DNA of 64,000 bases from CAWDXG01 sp963822115 (GTDB lineage: Bacteria > Myxococcota_A > Polyangia > Polyangiales > Polyangiaceae), in the NCBI GenBank assembly GCA_963822115.1, contig CAWGGM010000004.1, positions 1 to 64,000 on the forward strand, read 5' to 3'. Shown here one piece after another: positions 30,923-39,737 of the stretch. A program made the translations under genes and the position numbers. Position 1 is the stretch's first letter. The number at the start of each line of letters is the position of its first letter. The notes under the pieces are model-generated. The model saw only the letters and a list, made by a program, of their open reading frames with translations, was not told the DNA's origin and made no database searches.

Positions 30923-33031
30923 ATGGGGCGAGCTTATTTTCTTGTTGGAATAGTCTGTCTGGGGTGGGTCGCGGCGTGCAGCAGCGACAGGCCCGTACAT
31001 GTCGAGAGCACGGCAGCGCACGGCCAGGCGCTGGGCGCGCAGGTGTGGGCGGAGAGCCAGCTCATCACCGCGAGCGACAGCCAGCTGACCGACGGCTTCG
31101 GCACCGCGATCGCGATGTCGGCGACCACGGCGCTGGTCGGCGCCCAGGGCCACGACTCGGCAACGGGTGCCGCGTACGTGCTGGTGCGCTCGGGAGCCAG
31201 CTGGGTCGAGCAGCAGAAGCTCGGCGCAGACAGCGGTGCGCCCGGCGACTCGTTCGGCGCGGCGGTCGCGCTCGACGGCGACACGGCGCTGGCCACGACC
31301 ACGGCGCAGGGCACGCCCAGCTATGTCTTCGTGCGCTCGGGCACGACCTGGACGGAGCAGCAGAAGCTGCTGCCCGACGACGGCGCGCCCGGAAACACGT
31401 TCGGGCTCTCGGCAGCCGTGTCCGGCGACACCGCGCTGGTCGGCGCCACGCAGCGCATCAGCCCGACCGCGCCGGGCGCGGCCTACGCCTTCGTGCGCTC
31501 GGGCACGACCTGGACCCAGCAGCAGAAGCTGGTTCCGGACGACAGCGCGGACGGCGACGGCTTCGGCATCGCGCTGGCGGTGGAGGGCGACACCGCGCTG
31601 GTCGGCGGCTGGACCGACTATCTGCATTCCGGAGCCGTCTACGTCTTCACGCGCTCGGGAAGCGTGTGGAGCCAGCAGCAGAAGCTGGGCGCCAGTGACA
31701 GCAGCACCGACGACGAGTTCGGCAGCGCCATCGCCATCGACGGCGACACCGCCCTGGTGGGCGCCAAGAGCGTCGCCTACGTGCTGGTCCGCTCTGGCAC
31801 GACCTGGAGCGAGCAGACCGAGCTCCAGGCCCAGCAGATGTATTCGGCGCTCGGTCCGTCCGTCGCAGTGGCGGGCGACACGGCGCTGGTCCGCGGCAAG
31901 CTCGGCAGCGCCGGCGCGGCGTTCATGTTCGAGCGGAGCGGCACCACCTGGAGCGAGTCGCCGGTGCTCCAGCCCGTCGAGAGCGACATCATCGGCTTCG
32001 GCCTGAACGTGGCGCTCCAGCCGGGGCTCGCACTCGTCCGGGGCACACGCAACGAGGGCAATACCCCGCGCGGCGTGGTGGTGGGGTTCGATCTGGGTGC
32101 GCCGGACGGCGAGGCGTGCACGAGCAACGCCGACTGCGCCACGACGCACTGCGTGGACGGCGTGTGCTGCGACACGGCTTGCACCGGCGCCTGCGCGGCG
32201 TGCACCAGCGCCAGGACGGGCGCCACCGACGGCACCTGCTCGAGCGTGGCCAAGGGCTCGCCCGGGTCGCCGTCCTGCGCTCCCGACACGTGCAACGGCG
32301 AAAACCAGAACTGCCCCTGCCACGGCGACAGCGACTGCGCGGCGGGCCTGGCGTGCGTGGTCTCCACGGGCAACTGCGTTCCCCCTGGCACACTTGGCGC
32401 GCCCTGCGCGACCCCTTCCACCTGCTCCACGGGCTACTGCGTGGATGGAGTGTGCTGCAACGCGGCCTGCACTGGCGCCTGCGAGACGTGTTCCCGGGCG
32501 AACGGCGCGTCGTCGGACGGCACCTGCAGCCCGTTGCCCGCGGGCTCGGTCGGTGGCGGGACGTGCGGGCGCTATCGCTGCGACGGCACGAGCGGTCAAT
32601 GCCCCACCAGCTGCACCAACGACAGCGGGTGCGCGTCGGGCTACGCGTGTTCGCCCCAGCGCCAATGCATCCGGCCCGGGGGCGAGTGCTCGAACGATCT
32701 GACACAGTCGATCGGGCTCGGCGGGATCACGAGCTGCGCACCCTACACGTGCAACCGGAATACCGGCCAGTGCCGCTTCACCTGCGCCGACGACACCGAG
32801 TGCGCTGCCGCCTACTTCTGCAACAACGAGTTCGTCTGCCAGCGACGCAGCGCGGACGGCGGCGTGGACGCGGGCGGCCCTGGCTACGCCTACACCGGCA
32901 ACGCTCCGCACTTCAACCGCGGCTGCGGCTGTCGCGCCGCGGGGCGCCACAGCCGAGGCGACGCGCCGTTCGTGCTCGCGCTCGGGCTCTTGCTGCTCGC
33001 CGTGCGACGCCTGGACGCCACGCGGCCGTAG
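30923..33031 (+). CDS. FG-GAP/integrin-like lipoprotein with Cys-rich repeats and MYXO-CTERM-like tail
   Basis: A 702-residue surface protein. MGRAYFLVGIVCLGWVAAC is a lipoprotein signal. Residues ~40-390 hold about seven FG-GAP blades (DGFGTAIAMSATTALVGAQ, DEFGSAIAIDGDTALVGA). Residues ~395-660 are Cys-rich repeats, two nearly parallel (CVDGVCCDTACTGACAACTS and CVDGVCCNAACTGACETCSR). The last 30 residues are RGCGCRAAGR then a hydrophobic stretch FVLALGLLLLAVRR, matching the MYXO-CTERM sorting pattern. GGGAGGGT precedes ATG 30923. Having both a lipobox and a C-terminal sorting signal is notable. Confidence 0.85.
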   Translation: MGRAYFLVGIVCLGWVAACSSDRPVHVESTAAHGQALGAQVWAESQLITASDSQLTDGFGTAIAMSATTALVGAQGHDSATGAAYVLVRSGASWVEQQKLGADSGAPGDSFGAAVALDGDTALATTTAQGTPSYVFVRSGTTWTEQQKLLPDDGAPGNTFGLSAAVSGDTALVGATQRISPTAPGAAYAFVRSGTTWTQQQKLVPDDSADGDGFGIALAVEGDTALVGGWTDYLHSGAVYVFTRSGSVWSQQQKLGASDSSTDDEFGSAIAIDGDTALVGAKSVAYVLVRSGTTWSEQTELQAQQMYSALGPSVAVAGDTALVRGKLGSAGAAFMFERSGTTWSESPVLQPVESDIIGFGLNVALQPGLALVRGTRNEGNTPRGVVVGFDLGAPDGEACTSNADCATTHCVDGVCCDTACTGACAACTSARTGATDGTCSSVAKGSPGSPSCAPDTCNGENQNCPCHGDSDCAAGLACVVSTGNCVPPGTLGAPCATPSTCSTGYCVDGVCCNAACTGACETCSRANGASSDGTCSPLPAGSVGGGTCGRYRCDGTSGQCPTSCTNDSGCASGYACSPQRQCIRPGGECSNDLTQSIGLGGITSCAPYTCNRNTGQCRFTCADDTECAAAYFCNNEFVCQRRSADGGVDAGGPGYAYTGNAPHFNRGCGCRAAGRHSRGDAPFVLALGLLLLAVRRLDATRP

Positions 33032-33060
33032 CGCCGGCGGGGTGCGCCTAGCCGCCGGCG
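33032..33060. terminator. Bidirectional hairpin between convergent genes
   Basis: CGCCGGCGG (33032-33040), 11-base loop, CCGCCGGCG (33052-33060). It directly follows the FG-GAP stop and overlaps the end of the oxidoreductase gene. No T-tract. Confidence 0.45.
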
Positions 33061-34070
33061 GCGACGCCGAGCTCGCGGGCGAGCAACGCATACGACTGCT
33101 GGCGCGCCGCGGGGTCGTGGATGTGCGTCATCACCATCAGCTCGTCGGCAGCGCACTGTCCGGCCAGCTCGCGAAGGCGCGCCGCGACGCGGGCCGCACT
33201 GCCCACGACGTGGCGCGCCCCATATGTCCGGCGCAGGGCTTCCTCGTCCGGGTCGTAGCGGTAGGCCAGCGCTTCCTCGACGCCGGGCAGCGGCAGATCG
33301 CGCAGCCCCTGGGCAAAGCGCAGGCCGGACAGGTACGCGCTCGCCGCCAGCCGCTCGGCCTCCTCGTCGGTCTCCGCGCAGATCGCCGACAGCGCGAGGA
33401 TGGCGTAGGGCGCGTCGCGGTAGCGCGACGGCGAAAAGCCGCGCCGGTACTCCTGCATCATGCTCACTGCGTCGTCCGGATTGATGTGCCGCGCGAACGC
33501 GAAGCCGAGTCCGAGCCGCGCAGCCAGCCGCGCGCCGTAGTCGCTGGAGCCGAGCATGAACAGCTCCGGGCGCGGCACGCCGGCGGGGATCGCGACGATC
33601 GAGCGCGCGAACGGCTCGCGCGGCTCGGCGTCCGCGTCGAGGTAGCCGAACAGCTGGTCGAGCTGCTTCGGGAAGTCCTCGCCGGCCAGCGCCTGGTGCG
33701 AGCGGCGCAGCGCCAGCGCCGTGCGCGGGTCCGTCCCCGCGGCGCGCCCGATGCCGAGGTCGATGCGCCCCGGGAACAGCGCCTGCAGCACGCGGAACAG
33801 CTCCGCCACCTTCAGCGGGCTGTGGTTCGGCAACATCACGCCGCCCGAGCCGACGCGGATGCGCTGCGTCGCGGCCGCCACCTGCCCGATCATGATCTCG
33901 GGCGCGGAGCTGGCCAGGCTCATCGCATTGTGGTGCTCGGCCAGCCAGTAGCGCGTCAGGCCGATGCGCTCGGCGTGTTGCGCCAGCTCGATCGTGTTCT
34001 CGAGCGCCTGCCCCGGCGTCGAGCCCGCCGGGATCGGTGACAGATCGAGGACCGAAAGCGACAGCGACAC
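33048..34070 (-). CDS. LLM-class (luciferase-like) flavin-dependent oxidoreductase
   Basis: A 340-residue F420/FMN-type oxidoreductase. Family landmarks: LSVLDLSPIPAGST, HAERIGLTRYWLAEHHN, IRVGSGGVMLPNHSPLKVAE, PGRIDLGIGRAAGTDP, FMLGSSDYGARLAARLGLGF and DELMVMTHIHDPAARQQSY. Belongs to the 'YwlC/MsnO8-like' branch by overall pattern, but the substrate is not known. GTG start at 34070, three bases after the stop of the CAP lipoprotein, so they form an operon. Confidence 0.9.
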   Translation of the reverse strand: MSLSLSVLDLSPIPAGSTPGQALENTIELAQHAERIGLTRYWLAEHHNAMSLASSAPEIMIGQVAAATQRIRVGSGGVMLPNHSPLKVAELFRVLQALFPGRIDLGIGRAAGTDPRTALALRRSHQALAGEDFPKQLDQLFGYLDADAEPREPFARSIVAIPAGVPRPELFMLGSSDYGARLAARLGLGFAFARHINPDDAVSMMQEYRRGFSPSRYRDAPYAILALSAICAETDEEAERLAASAYLSGLRFAQGLRDLPLPGVEEALAYRYDPDEEALRRTYGARHVVGSAARVAARLRELAGQCAADELMVMTHIHDPAARQQSYALLARELGVAAGG

Positions 34071-34073
34071 GCG

Positions 34074-34553
34074 CTACTTGAAGTCCTGCACGGCCCACAC
34101 GCTGCCGCTGGTGCCGGAGAAGCCGCAGGCAACCATCGTGTACTTCGTGCTCGACATGTTGAGATAGTGGCCGTGCTGGCTGAAGTTCGTGCCCGGCCCT
34201 TCGTTCCACATCATGTCCAGGCAGCTGCCGCTGGCCGAGCTGATCTTGCTGATGGGCCAGCCGGGGCACTCGTTCTGCGCGTGTTCGCCGCAGGTACCGA
34301 ACGCGCCGTGGGCCTTCCCGCTCTGCTGGTCGCTCCTCGCCTCGCCGTCGGCGCACGAGCCCTTGTTCCAGAGCTTGTAGGGCGGCAGCTTCAGCGTCGC
34401 GCGGTAGGCGTTGATCTTGTTCACGCACTGTTGGCGCTGGGCGGCGAGCGGATCGCTCGAGCTCCCGGTTCCACCCGAGCCACTGCTTCCGGAGCCGCTG
34501 CTACTGCAACCTGCGACCGCCACTGCCAGCAAGACCAGACAAGCCCGTTTCAT
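34074..34553 (-). CDS. CAP (SCP/PR1)-domain lipoprotein
   Basis: A 159-residue protein: MKRACLVLLAVAVAGC lipoprotein signal, a Gly/Ser linker, then a CAP domain with CVNKINAYRATLKLPPYKLW near its start and the signature GTNFSQHGHYLNMSSTKY followed by VACGF. CAP proteins are secreted; some bind lipids or act as proteases. First gene of an operon with the flavin oxidoreductase. Confidence 0.85.
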   Translation of the reverse strand: MKRACLVLLAVAVAGCSSSGSGSSGSGGTGSSSDPLAAQRQQCVNKINAYRATLKLPPYKLWNKGSCADGEARSDQQSGKAHGAFGTCGEHAQNECPGWPISKISSASGSCLDMMWNEGPGTNFSQHGHYLNMSSTKYTMVACGFSGTSGSVWAVQDFK

Positions 34554-34672
34554 GGGCTCAAGTGTACACCTGACGCGCGAAAGGGGCCCGGAAACCCGAC
34601 GATTGGCCCGCGACGCGCTTGCGATCCCGGGCTATCATCGCCCATTGTCGTGAACCATCGAAGGACCAGAGC

Positions 34673-35977
34673 ATGAGCGAGAGCCGCTACCAGATCATCG
34701 AACGCATCGCGGCAGGCGGGATGGCGGAAGTGTACCGGGGCGAGAGCGCGGGCATCGAGGGCTTCCGCAAGAAGGTCGCCATCAAGCGCGTGCTGCCCAA
34801 GCTGTCGTCGAACCGCGAGTTCATCAACATGTTCCTCGACGAGGCGCGGCTGTGCGCCTACCTGAACCACTCCAAGTGCGTGCAGGTGTTCGACATCGGG
34901 CAGGGCAACGGCTCGCACTTCATCGTGATGGAGTACGTCGACGGCGCGGACCTCAAGCACGTGCTCGAGTACCTGACGGAGCACAACCAGCCGATGCGCG
35001 TCGAGGTCGCCTGCCTGATCGCACAGGGCATCGCGGAGGGGCTCGCCTACGCGCACCAGGCCTGCGATGCGGTGGGGCGCCCGCTCGAGATCGTGCACCG
35101 CGACGTCTCGCCGCAGAACGTGCTGATGACACGCTTCGGCGAGGTCAAGCTCGTGGACTTCGGCCTGGCCAAGGCCAGCTCGCACCTCACCTCCGAGGAC
35201 GAGGACATCGTCAAGGGCAAGTTCGGCTACCTGGCGCCCGAGGTCACGCTGGGCCAGGGCGCGGACAAGCGCGTGGACATCTTCGCCGCCGGCATCCTGC
35301 TGTGGGAAATGCTGGCCGGGCGGCGCTTGTTCCTGGGCCAGAGCGACATCGAGACGTTCAAGCTAGTACAGGCCGCGCGCATTCCGGACCCGCGCGAGAC
35401 CCGCCAGGACATCCCCGAAAACCTCATCCGCGTACTGGCCAAGGCTCTGGCCCGCGACCGCAACCAGCGCTACCAGACCGCCGACGAGCTGGCTCGCGAT
35501 CTGGCCACGGTGCTGGTCGGCCTGCAGCGCCCCGCGTCGTACCAGGATATCGGCGCGCTGGTGCGCGAGACCGCAGCAGAGCGCGAACAGCAGCGGCGGG
35601 CCGAGGGCGCCGACAACGCCGGAATGATCGGCGATCTGATCATCGACGAGCTGCACAACTTCTCCGGCGAGGTGGACAACGCGGAAGACCGCGTCTCGCG
35701 CCTCGGCACGCAGGGCGTCGAGGCCGGCAGCGGCTTCGAGGATCCAAGCCAGTGGGGCCTCGACGCGCTGTTCGAGGAACCCGCCCCTGCGCGCCCTGCG
35801 CCCCCTCCCCCGCCGCGCGCCGCCCAGCCGGCCATGCCGCCCACGCCGGGTGCTAGCGCTGGCGCCGCGCCGCAGCCGCCGCCGCGGCGTCCTCCCCCGC
35901 CGCCGCGCGAACGCATCCAGAAGCCACCGGAAGAGAAGAAAGAAGGACCGTTCTGGCGCCGCTGGTTCGGCAGCTGA
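34673..35977 (+). CDS. Eukaryote-like serine/threonine protein kinase
   Basis: A 434-residue kinase. Kinase core 1-290: glycine loop IAAGGMAEVY (12-21), VAIKRV with K38, HRDVSPQNV with catalytic D144, DFG at 162-164 and APE at 188-190. The activation segment is GKFGYLAPE. The rest (330-434) is Ala/Pro-rich and ends EKKEGPFWRRWFGS; no transmembrane helix, so it is cytoplasmic. The SPQN catalytic loop is typical of the Pkn family in myxobacteria. The DUF-like region NAGMIGDLIIDELHNFSGEV may be a regulatory segment. Confidence 0.92.
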   Translation: MSESRYQIIERIAAGGMAEVYRGESAGIEGFRKKVAIKRVLPKLSSNREFINMFLDEARLCAYLNHSKCVQVFDIGQGNGSHFIVMEYVDGADLKHVLEYLTEHNQPMRVEVACLIAQGIAEGLAYAHQACDAVGRPLEIVHRDVSPQNVLMTRFGEVKLVDFGLAKASSHLTSEDEDIVKGKFGYLAPEVTLGQGADKRVDIFAAGILLWEMLAGRRLFLGQSDIETFKLVQAARIPDPRETRQDIPENLIRVLAKALARDRNQRYQTADELARDLATVLVGLQRPASYQDIGALVRETAAEREQQRRAEGADNAGMIGDLIIDELHNFSGEVDNAEDRVSRLGTQGVEAGSGFEDPSQWGLDALFEEPAPARPAPPPPPRAAQPAMPPTPGASAGAAPQPPPRRPPPPPRERIQKPPEEKKEGPFWRRWFGS

Positions 35978-35995
35978 GTCGAGACGAGGTGAAGC

Positions 35996-36421
35996 ATGGG
36001 CTTGAAATGGACGCGGGAGAATCCTCCGCACTGGGACGACAAGAAGGCCGCCATCCTGGGCGGCGCAGCGGCGGGGGTCTTCGCTCTGCCCGACTACAAG
36101 CAGGGCGACGTACTGCCCGGCGAGTGGTGGCGCGTCGAGGACGACGCGGGCGTCGCGGGCTACGGCTGGATGGACACGGTGTGGGGTGACGCGGAGATCC
36201 TGCTCGCCGTCGATCCCGCCCGGCAGAAGCAGGGCGTGGGCAGCTTCATCCTCGACCATCTGGAAGCCGAGGCAAGAACGCGCGGCCTGAACCACCTGTA
36301 CAACTCGGTGCGCCCCTCGCACCCCGATCGCGAGCGCGTGACGCGCTGGCTCGAGAGCCATCACTTCAAGCCGTCCGAAGACGGCGCGGTGCTGCGCCGC
36401 GTGGTGACGCAGAAGAGCTAG
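35996..36421 (+). CDS. GNAT-family N-acetyltransferase
   Basis: A 141-residue protein with a GNAT core: YGWMDTVWGDAEILLAVDPA, then the acetyl-CoA loop RQKQGVGSFILDHLEAEAR (Q/R-x-x-G-x-G/S pattern QGVGS), and VTRWLESHHFKPSEDG near the end. 18 bases after the kinase stop, so possibly co-transcribed. Its last four bases overlap the end of the convergent RHH gene. Confidence 0.8.
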   Translation: MGLKWTRENPPHWDDKKAAILGGAAAGVFALPDYKQGDVLPGEWWRVEDDAGVAGYGWMDTVWGDAEILLAVDPARQKQGVGSFILDHLEAEARTRGLNHLYNSVRPSHPDRERVTRWLESHHFKPSEDGAVLRRVVTQKS

Positions 36422-36819
36422 GCCCTACGCCGCACGGCGCGGGCCTTCTTCTTCGCGACGGCCTTCTTCGCGACGGTCTTCTTCGCGGCGGCCTTCTTCT
36501 TCGCAACGGCTTTCTTCGCGCCGGTCTTCTTCGCGCCGGTCTTCTTCGCGCCGGTCTTCTTCGCGCCGGTCTTCTTCGCGACGGCGCGCGCCGGCCGTCC
36601 GCTGCCGCGCGCCTGCGTGACGCGGCTCGGCTCCGGAATCAGATCCAGGAAACCGAAACCTGCGCGCGACTCGAGCAGCTGTACGCGCCGCTGGTAGGCG
36701 TCGCGCAAGAGCCGGCGCAGCGTGTCCTGCGGCGAGGCGCCGAGCGTGTCGGCGAGCTGCTCGAGCATGCGGTGCTCGGCCGTGGTCAGTTCGAGAGCGA
36801 GCGTCTGTCGGCGCGCCAT
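36418..36819 (-). CDS. Ribbon-helix-helix-like protein with histone-H1-like Lys/Ala tail
   Basis: A 133-residue protein. Residues 1-50 (QTLALELTTAEHRMLEQLAD, TLGASPQDTLRRLLRDAYQR) resemble a ribbon-helix-helix DNA-binding domain. Residues ~80-133 are a basic tail of AKKTG repeats followed by AVAKKKAAAKK, like histone H1. The tail is encoded by a 15-bp tandem repeat. A DNA-binding nucleoid-associated or regulatory role is likely. Confidence 0.75.
   Translation of the reverse strand: MARRQTLALELTTAEHRMLEQLADTLGASPQDTLRRLLRDAYQRRVQLLESRAGFGFLDLIPEPSRVTQARGSGRPARAVAKKTGAKKTGAKKTGAKKTGAKKAVAKKKAAAKKTVAKKAVAKKKARAVRRRA
36512..36571 (-). repeat. 15-bp tandem repeat, four copies, coding for KTGAK units
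   Basis: Plus-strand unit TTCTTCGCGCCGGTC occurs four times in perfect tandem, then decays. Slippage could change tail length between strains. Confidence 0.85.
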
Positions 36820-36874
36820 GACGGCAATGCTACCGGCCCCACGACGCAGGGCAAGCGCAGCGACGCGGGGTGCG

Positions 36875-37552
36875 TCACGTTCCCGAGTGCGGCAGCCCCT
36901 TGGGCAGTGGACAGGAGTGCGTGCCGTGCTTCTCGTCCCACTGCTGGTGGTACTCCTCGGCCTTCCAGAAGCGTCCGATGGGGTCGATTTCCGTCACGAC
37001 CGTCTTGCCCAGCTCGGCCTGGGCCTGCTGCTTGGCGGCGCGCGCCTGTGCGGCCTGCTGCTGGTCGAAGGTGAAGATGGCGCTGCGGTAGTTGCTGCCA
37101 ACGTCCGGGCCCTGGCGGTCGAGCGTCGTCGGGTCGTGGTTCTTGAAGAAGACCCGGAGCAGCTCGGGATAGGTGATCCGCTTCGGGTTGAACTCGACCA
37201 GCACCGTCTCGGCGTGGCCGGTCGTGTGCGAGCTCACCTTCGGGTAGGTCGGATAGGTCGTGTGCCCGCCGGTGTAGCCGACGGCCGTGGCCACCACGCC
37301 CGGCACGTGCCGGAACACGTCCTCCATGCCCCAGAAGCAGCCGCCCGCGAACGCCGCCAGATGGTCGCCCTTGCGCGGGACCAGCGGCGTGCCGGCACCG
37401 ACGTGGCCGGGATCGGTGCCCACACCGCTGGCGGACACCGCGTGGACGGACGCCGCGTGGTCGGCCTTCGGCCCGGGCTCGCTGGCGGAGCTGTGGCAGG
37501 CGGGCAGCGCGAGGGGCAGAAGCAGGGCAAGCAGGACTTTGCGGCTCGTCAT
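36875..37552 (-). CDS. msrA: Peptide methionine (S)-sulfoxide reductase, exported lipoprotein form
   Basis: A 225-residue protein. MTSRKVLLALLLPLALPAC is a lipoprotein signal. The catalytic motif GGCFWGMEDVF has C72. Other MsrA landmarks: GYTGGHTTYPTYPKVSSHTT, GHAETVLVEF, FFKNHDPTTLDRQGPDVGSN YRS region and FWKAEEYHQQW near the end. It repairs oxidised methionine in envelope proteins. Single gene, upstream of a divergent lipoprotein. Confidence 0.93.
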   Translation of the reverse strand: MTSRKVLLALLLPLALPACHSSASEPGPKADHAASVHAVSASGVGTDPGHVGAGTPLVPRKGDHLAAFAGGCFWGMEDVFRHVPGVVATAVGYTGGHTTYPTYPKVSSHTTGHAETVLVEFNPKRITYPELLRVFFKNHDPTTLDRQGPDVGSNYRSAIFTFDQQQAAQARAAKQQAQAELGKTVVTEIDPIGRFWKAEEYHQQWDEKHGTHSCPLPKGLPHSGT

Positions 37553-37620
37553 ACCCAGCCTACGGCGGTCAGCGCGCTCTGGTTACGCGCCGGCACGATC
37601 GGCCGATTTCGGCTAACGTG

Positions 37621-38124
37621 ATGCCTGGAATGCATCGCCGCTTGTTCCTGCTCGCCGCAGCGATCGTGGTCGTAGCGACCGGCTGCGTCTCGAAGCCGAC
37701 CATGAAGCTGAACCACGCCGCGATCAGCTCGGCCGGTCCGGCGGGCATCGGCATGGACGTGTACCTGAACGTCACCAACGACAACAGCTTCGACGTGCAG
37801 GTGCGCAACGTGCGCGTGCAGACCACGCTGCAGGGGCGCTGGACGCTGCCCTCCATGGCCTACAGCCCGAACCAGTGGCTGCAGGCCAAGCACACGACCG
37901 TGGTGCGCGCGCCGGTGATCATCCCCTGGGCGCTGGTGCCGCCGCTGTTGGCAGAGACGGCAATGAGCCCGACCATCTCCTACCACGTCACGGGCTCGGC
38001 CGACGTGACCGCGATCCGCTCCATCGGCATCAAGAGCGACAACTATCCGGTCGACGAAAACGGCAGCATCCCGCGCGGCGCCGTGCTCGCCGCCGCGCGC
38101 ACCATGTTCCCGTACAGCCGCTAG
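37621..38124 (+). CDS. Putative LEA-type lipoprotein
   Basis: A 167-residue lipoprotein: MHRRLFLLAAAIVVVATGC with the lipid cysteine about 20. The mature domain has the pattern GMDVYLNVTNDNSFDVQVRN, VRVQTTLQGRWTLP and VVRAPVIIPWALVPPLL, a single beta-sandwich like WHy/LEA-2 domains. Starts possible at 37618, 37621 and 37630. Three bases before the downstream membrane gene (38128), so an operon. Confidence 0.65.
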   Translation: MPGMHRRLFLLAAAIVVVATGCVSKPTMKLNHAAISSAGPAGIGMDVYLNVTNDNSFDVQVRNVRVQTTLQGRWTLPSMAYSPNQWLQAKHTTVVRAPVIIPWALVPPLLAETAMSPTISYHVTGSADVTAIRSIGIKSDNYPVDENGSIPRGAVLAAARTMFPYSR

Positions 38125-38127
38125 CCC

Positions 38128-38928
38128 ATGTTCCGCGGCGCCGGTTCGCTGCTGCTGTTCATGGCAGCGTCCGATCTGTACGGGGGCGTCGTGCTGTCGG
38201 CCGCGGCCGTCCGCTACAGGGAGCTCCTGACGGGGACCGGGTTCTCTCTTCGCCGCTACTACATCCTGATGGGCTGGGCGCCGTTCGCCTACCTCGTGCT
38301 CGCCACGCTGGTCGACGTGCGCTACCTGGTGTTGTTCTTCGTGGCAGGCGTCGCGGGCATCGTCGGCGAAGTGCTGGTGGCGCTGCTCTGGCGCCGCTAC
38401 TTCCACGAACCGATCTGGACCTACAGCTATCGCTCGGTCCTGTCCGGGCACACCAGTACGATCAACTTCCTGCCCTGGGCCGTGGGCGGGCTCCTGTTCG
38501 TGGAGACGGCGCGGCTCGTGCAGGGAACGACCTCGCTCGGCCTGTCGCTGCGCGCCGTGGCCGTCAGCGCAGCGGCAGTTGGCGCCGGGCTCGCGCTGGC
38601 GTGGCCCGCACGCCGCTTCACGGCCTCGCGGCAAGGCCGCTTCTCGGCCGCGGGATTTTCGCTGTTCTGCCTGCCCGTTGCCACCACGGCACTCGCGCTC
38701 GGCCTGTTGTGCGGCGCGCGCTACCCGCTGATGATGCTCGCTTTCTCCCTCGTCGGCTTCGTCACCGAGTACACCTACGGCCGCAGCATGAGCGTGCTGT
38801 TCGAGCGCGGTCTGTGGACCTACAACCACTGGCGCATCGACGAAGGCCACACCAGCTTCGTCACCCTGCCCCTATGGGCTCTGGGCGGCCTGTACTTCTA
38901 CTTCATCGCAAGCGCGATCGGGTTGTGA
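38128..38928 (+). CDS. Multi-pass membrane protein with internal duplication
   Basis: A 266-residue integral membrane protein with about seven hydrophobic segments. Two halves share a motif: EPIWTYSYRSVLSGHTSTIN then LPWAVGGLLF, and RGLWTYNHWRIDEGHTSFVT then LPLWALGGLYF. W-T-Y...GHTS...LP.WA.GGL repeated about 120 residues apart indicates an ancestral duplication. No transporter family is recognised with confidence; the pattern loosely recalls CmpB/type IV ABC membrane proteins. Confidence 0.6.
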   Translation: MFRGAGSLLLFMAASDLYGGVVLSAAAVRYRELLTGTGFSLRRYYILMGWAPFAYLVLATLVDVRYLVLFFVAGVAGIVGEVLVALLWRRYFHEPIWTYSYRSVLSGHTSTINFLPWAVGGLLFVETARLVQGTTSLGLSLRAVAVSAAAVGAGLALAWPARRFTASRQGRFSAAGFSLFCLPVATTALALGLLCGARYPLMMLAFSLVGFVTEYTYGRSMSVLFERGLWTYNHWRIDEGHTSFVTLPLWALGGLYFYFIASAIGL

Positions 38929-38973
38929 GACCCGAAGCACGCCAGCGAGCGTGCGCCATCCTGCACCCCGTGC

Positions 38974-39552
38974 TCAGCCCTTTCGGGCTGCCTGGCCTTC
39001 GGGTACGTACGTCACGATCAGCTCGTCGGCGAGCCGGCGCAGATAGTCCGCGTAGCCACCGAGAGAGTGGATGCGCTCGAACCGCTCCAGGCTCTTCGCC
39101 ACGACTTCGGGATCCTCGTTTGCGAGCTCGACCCGCGCTGCAGGCAGCAGCCGCGAGTTCTCTTCTTCGACGTGCGCGCGCTCGAAGTGGATGAGCGTGT
39201 GTGCGCTCCTCACCAGCTCCCCGATGCGGGAGGTGGTCCAGGCGTGTCGATCGGTCGCGGCCCGCTTGAGCTCCGCGTACAGGACGCGCTCCTGCGAGTG
39301 TTGCTTGCGCACGAGGGTCAACGGCCCCACCGTCGCGGCGAAGCCGTGACGCTCCAGCGCAGGGAACAGAACGGTCTCTTCCTTCGCGTGGTGGATGTTG
39401 TCGGCGAAGTCCGAGAAGAACGTGACGAACCGGAAAAGATCGTGCTGTTCGACCTTCTTTTCGAGATCCACGGCGTCCACGTACACTTCGAAGGCGGCCA
39501 CCACGTCCGTGATCAGGCGGTGCTCTTCGAGAAGCCTATCGACCAGGTCCAT
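38974..39552 (-). CDS. Hemerythrin-like (HHE) domain protein
   Basis: A 192-residue four-helix bundle. Conserved metal-site residues: LLEEHRLITD (H11), DNIHHAKEETVLFPALE, KQHSQERVLYAEL and HFERAHVEEENSRLLP. Such proteins bind a di-iron centre and O2 or sense redox/oxygen. Single gene, ATG 39552, in a region of otherwise unlinked genes. Confidence 0.85.
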   Translation of the reverse strand: MDLVDRLLEEHRLITDVVAAFEVYVDAVDLEKKVEQHDLFRFVTFFSDFADNIHHAKEETVLFPALERHGFAATVGPLTLVRKQHSQERVLYAELKRAATDRHAWTTSRIGELVRSAHTLIHFERAHVEEENSRLLPAARVELANEDPEVVAKSLERFERIHSLGGYADYLRRLADELIVTYVPEGQAARKG

Positions 39553-39737
39553 CGCGATCCTTCAGTGCCGGGTTCACCCGGCGTGGGCGTAGCCGTCGTA
39601 CAGTCCGGTCAGGAAGCTGGAAACCCGCTCCATCGGCCCGTCACAATCCCGGCCCACGGCGTAGTCTCGAGCGGCGTGGTCGCGGCATCTGCACGACTAC
39701 ATAGCATACCACGGATCTTCGGGACCGCGGTTCGGCG

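Noticed and set aside
36512..36571. Possible CRISPR-like array of short repeats
   Set aside because: The 15-bp units are directly adjacent without spacers and encode a Lys-rich tail. The same applies to 43589-43723 and 53937-54014.
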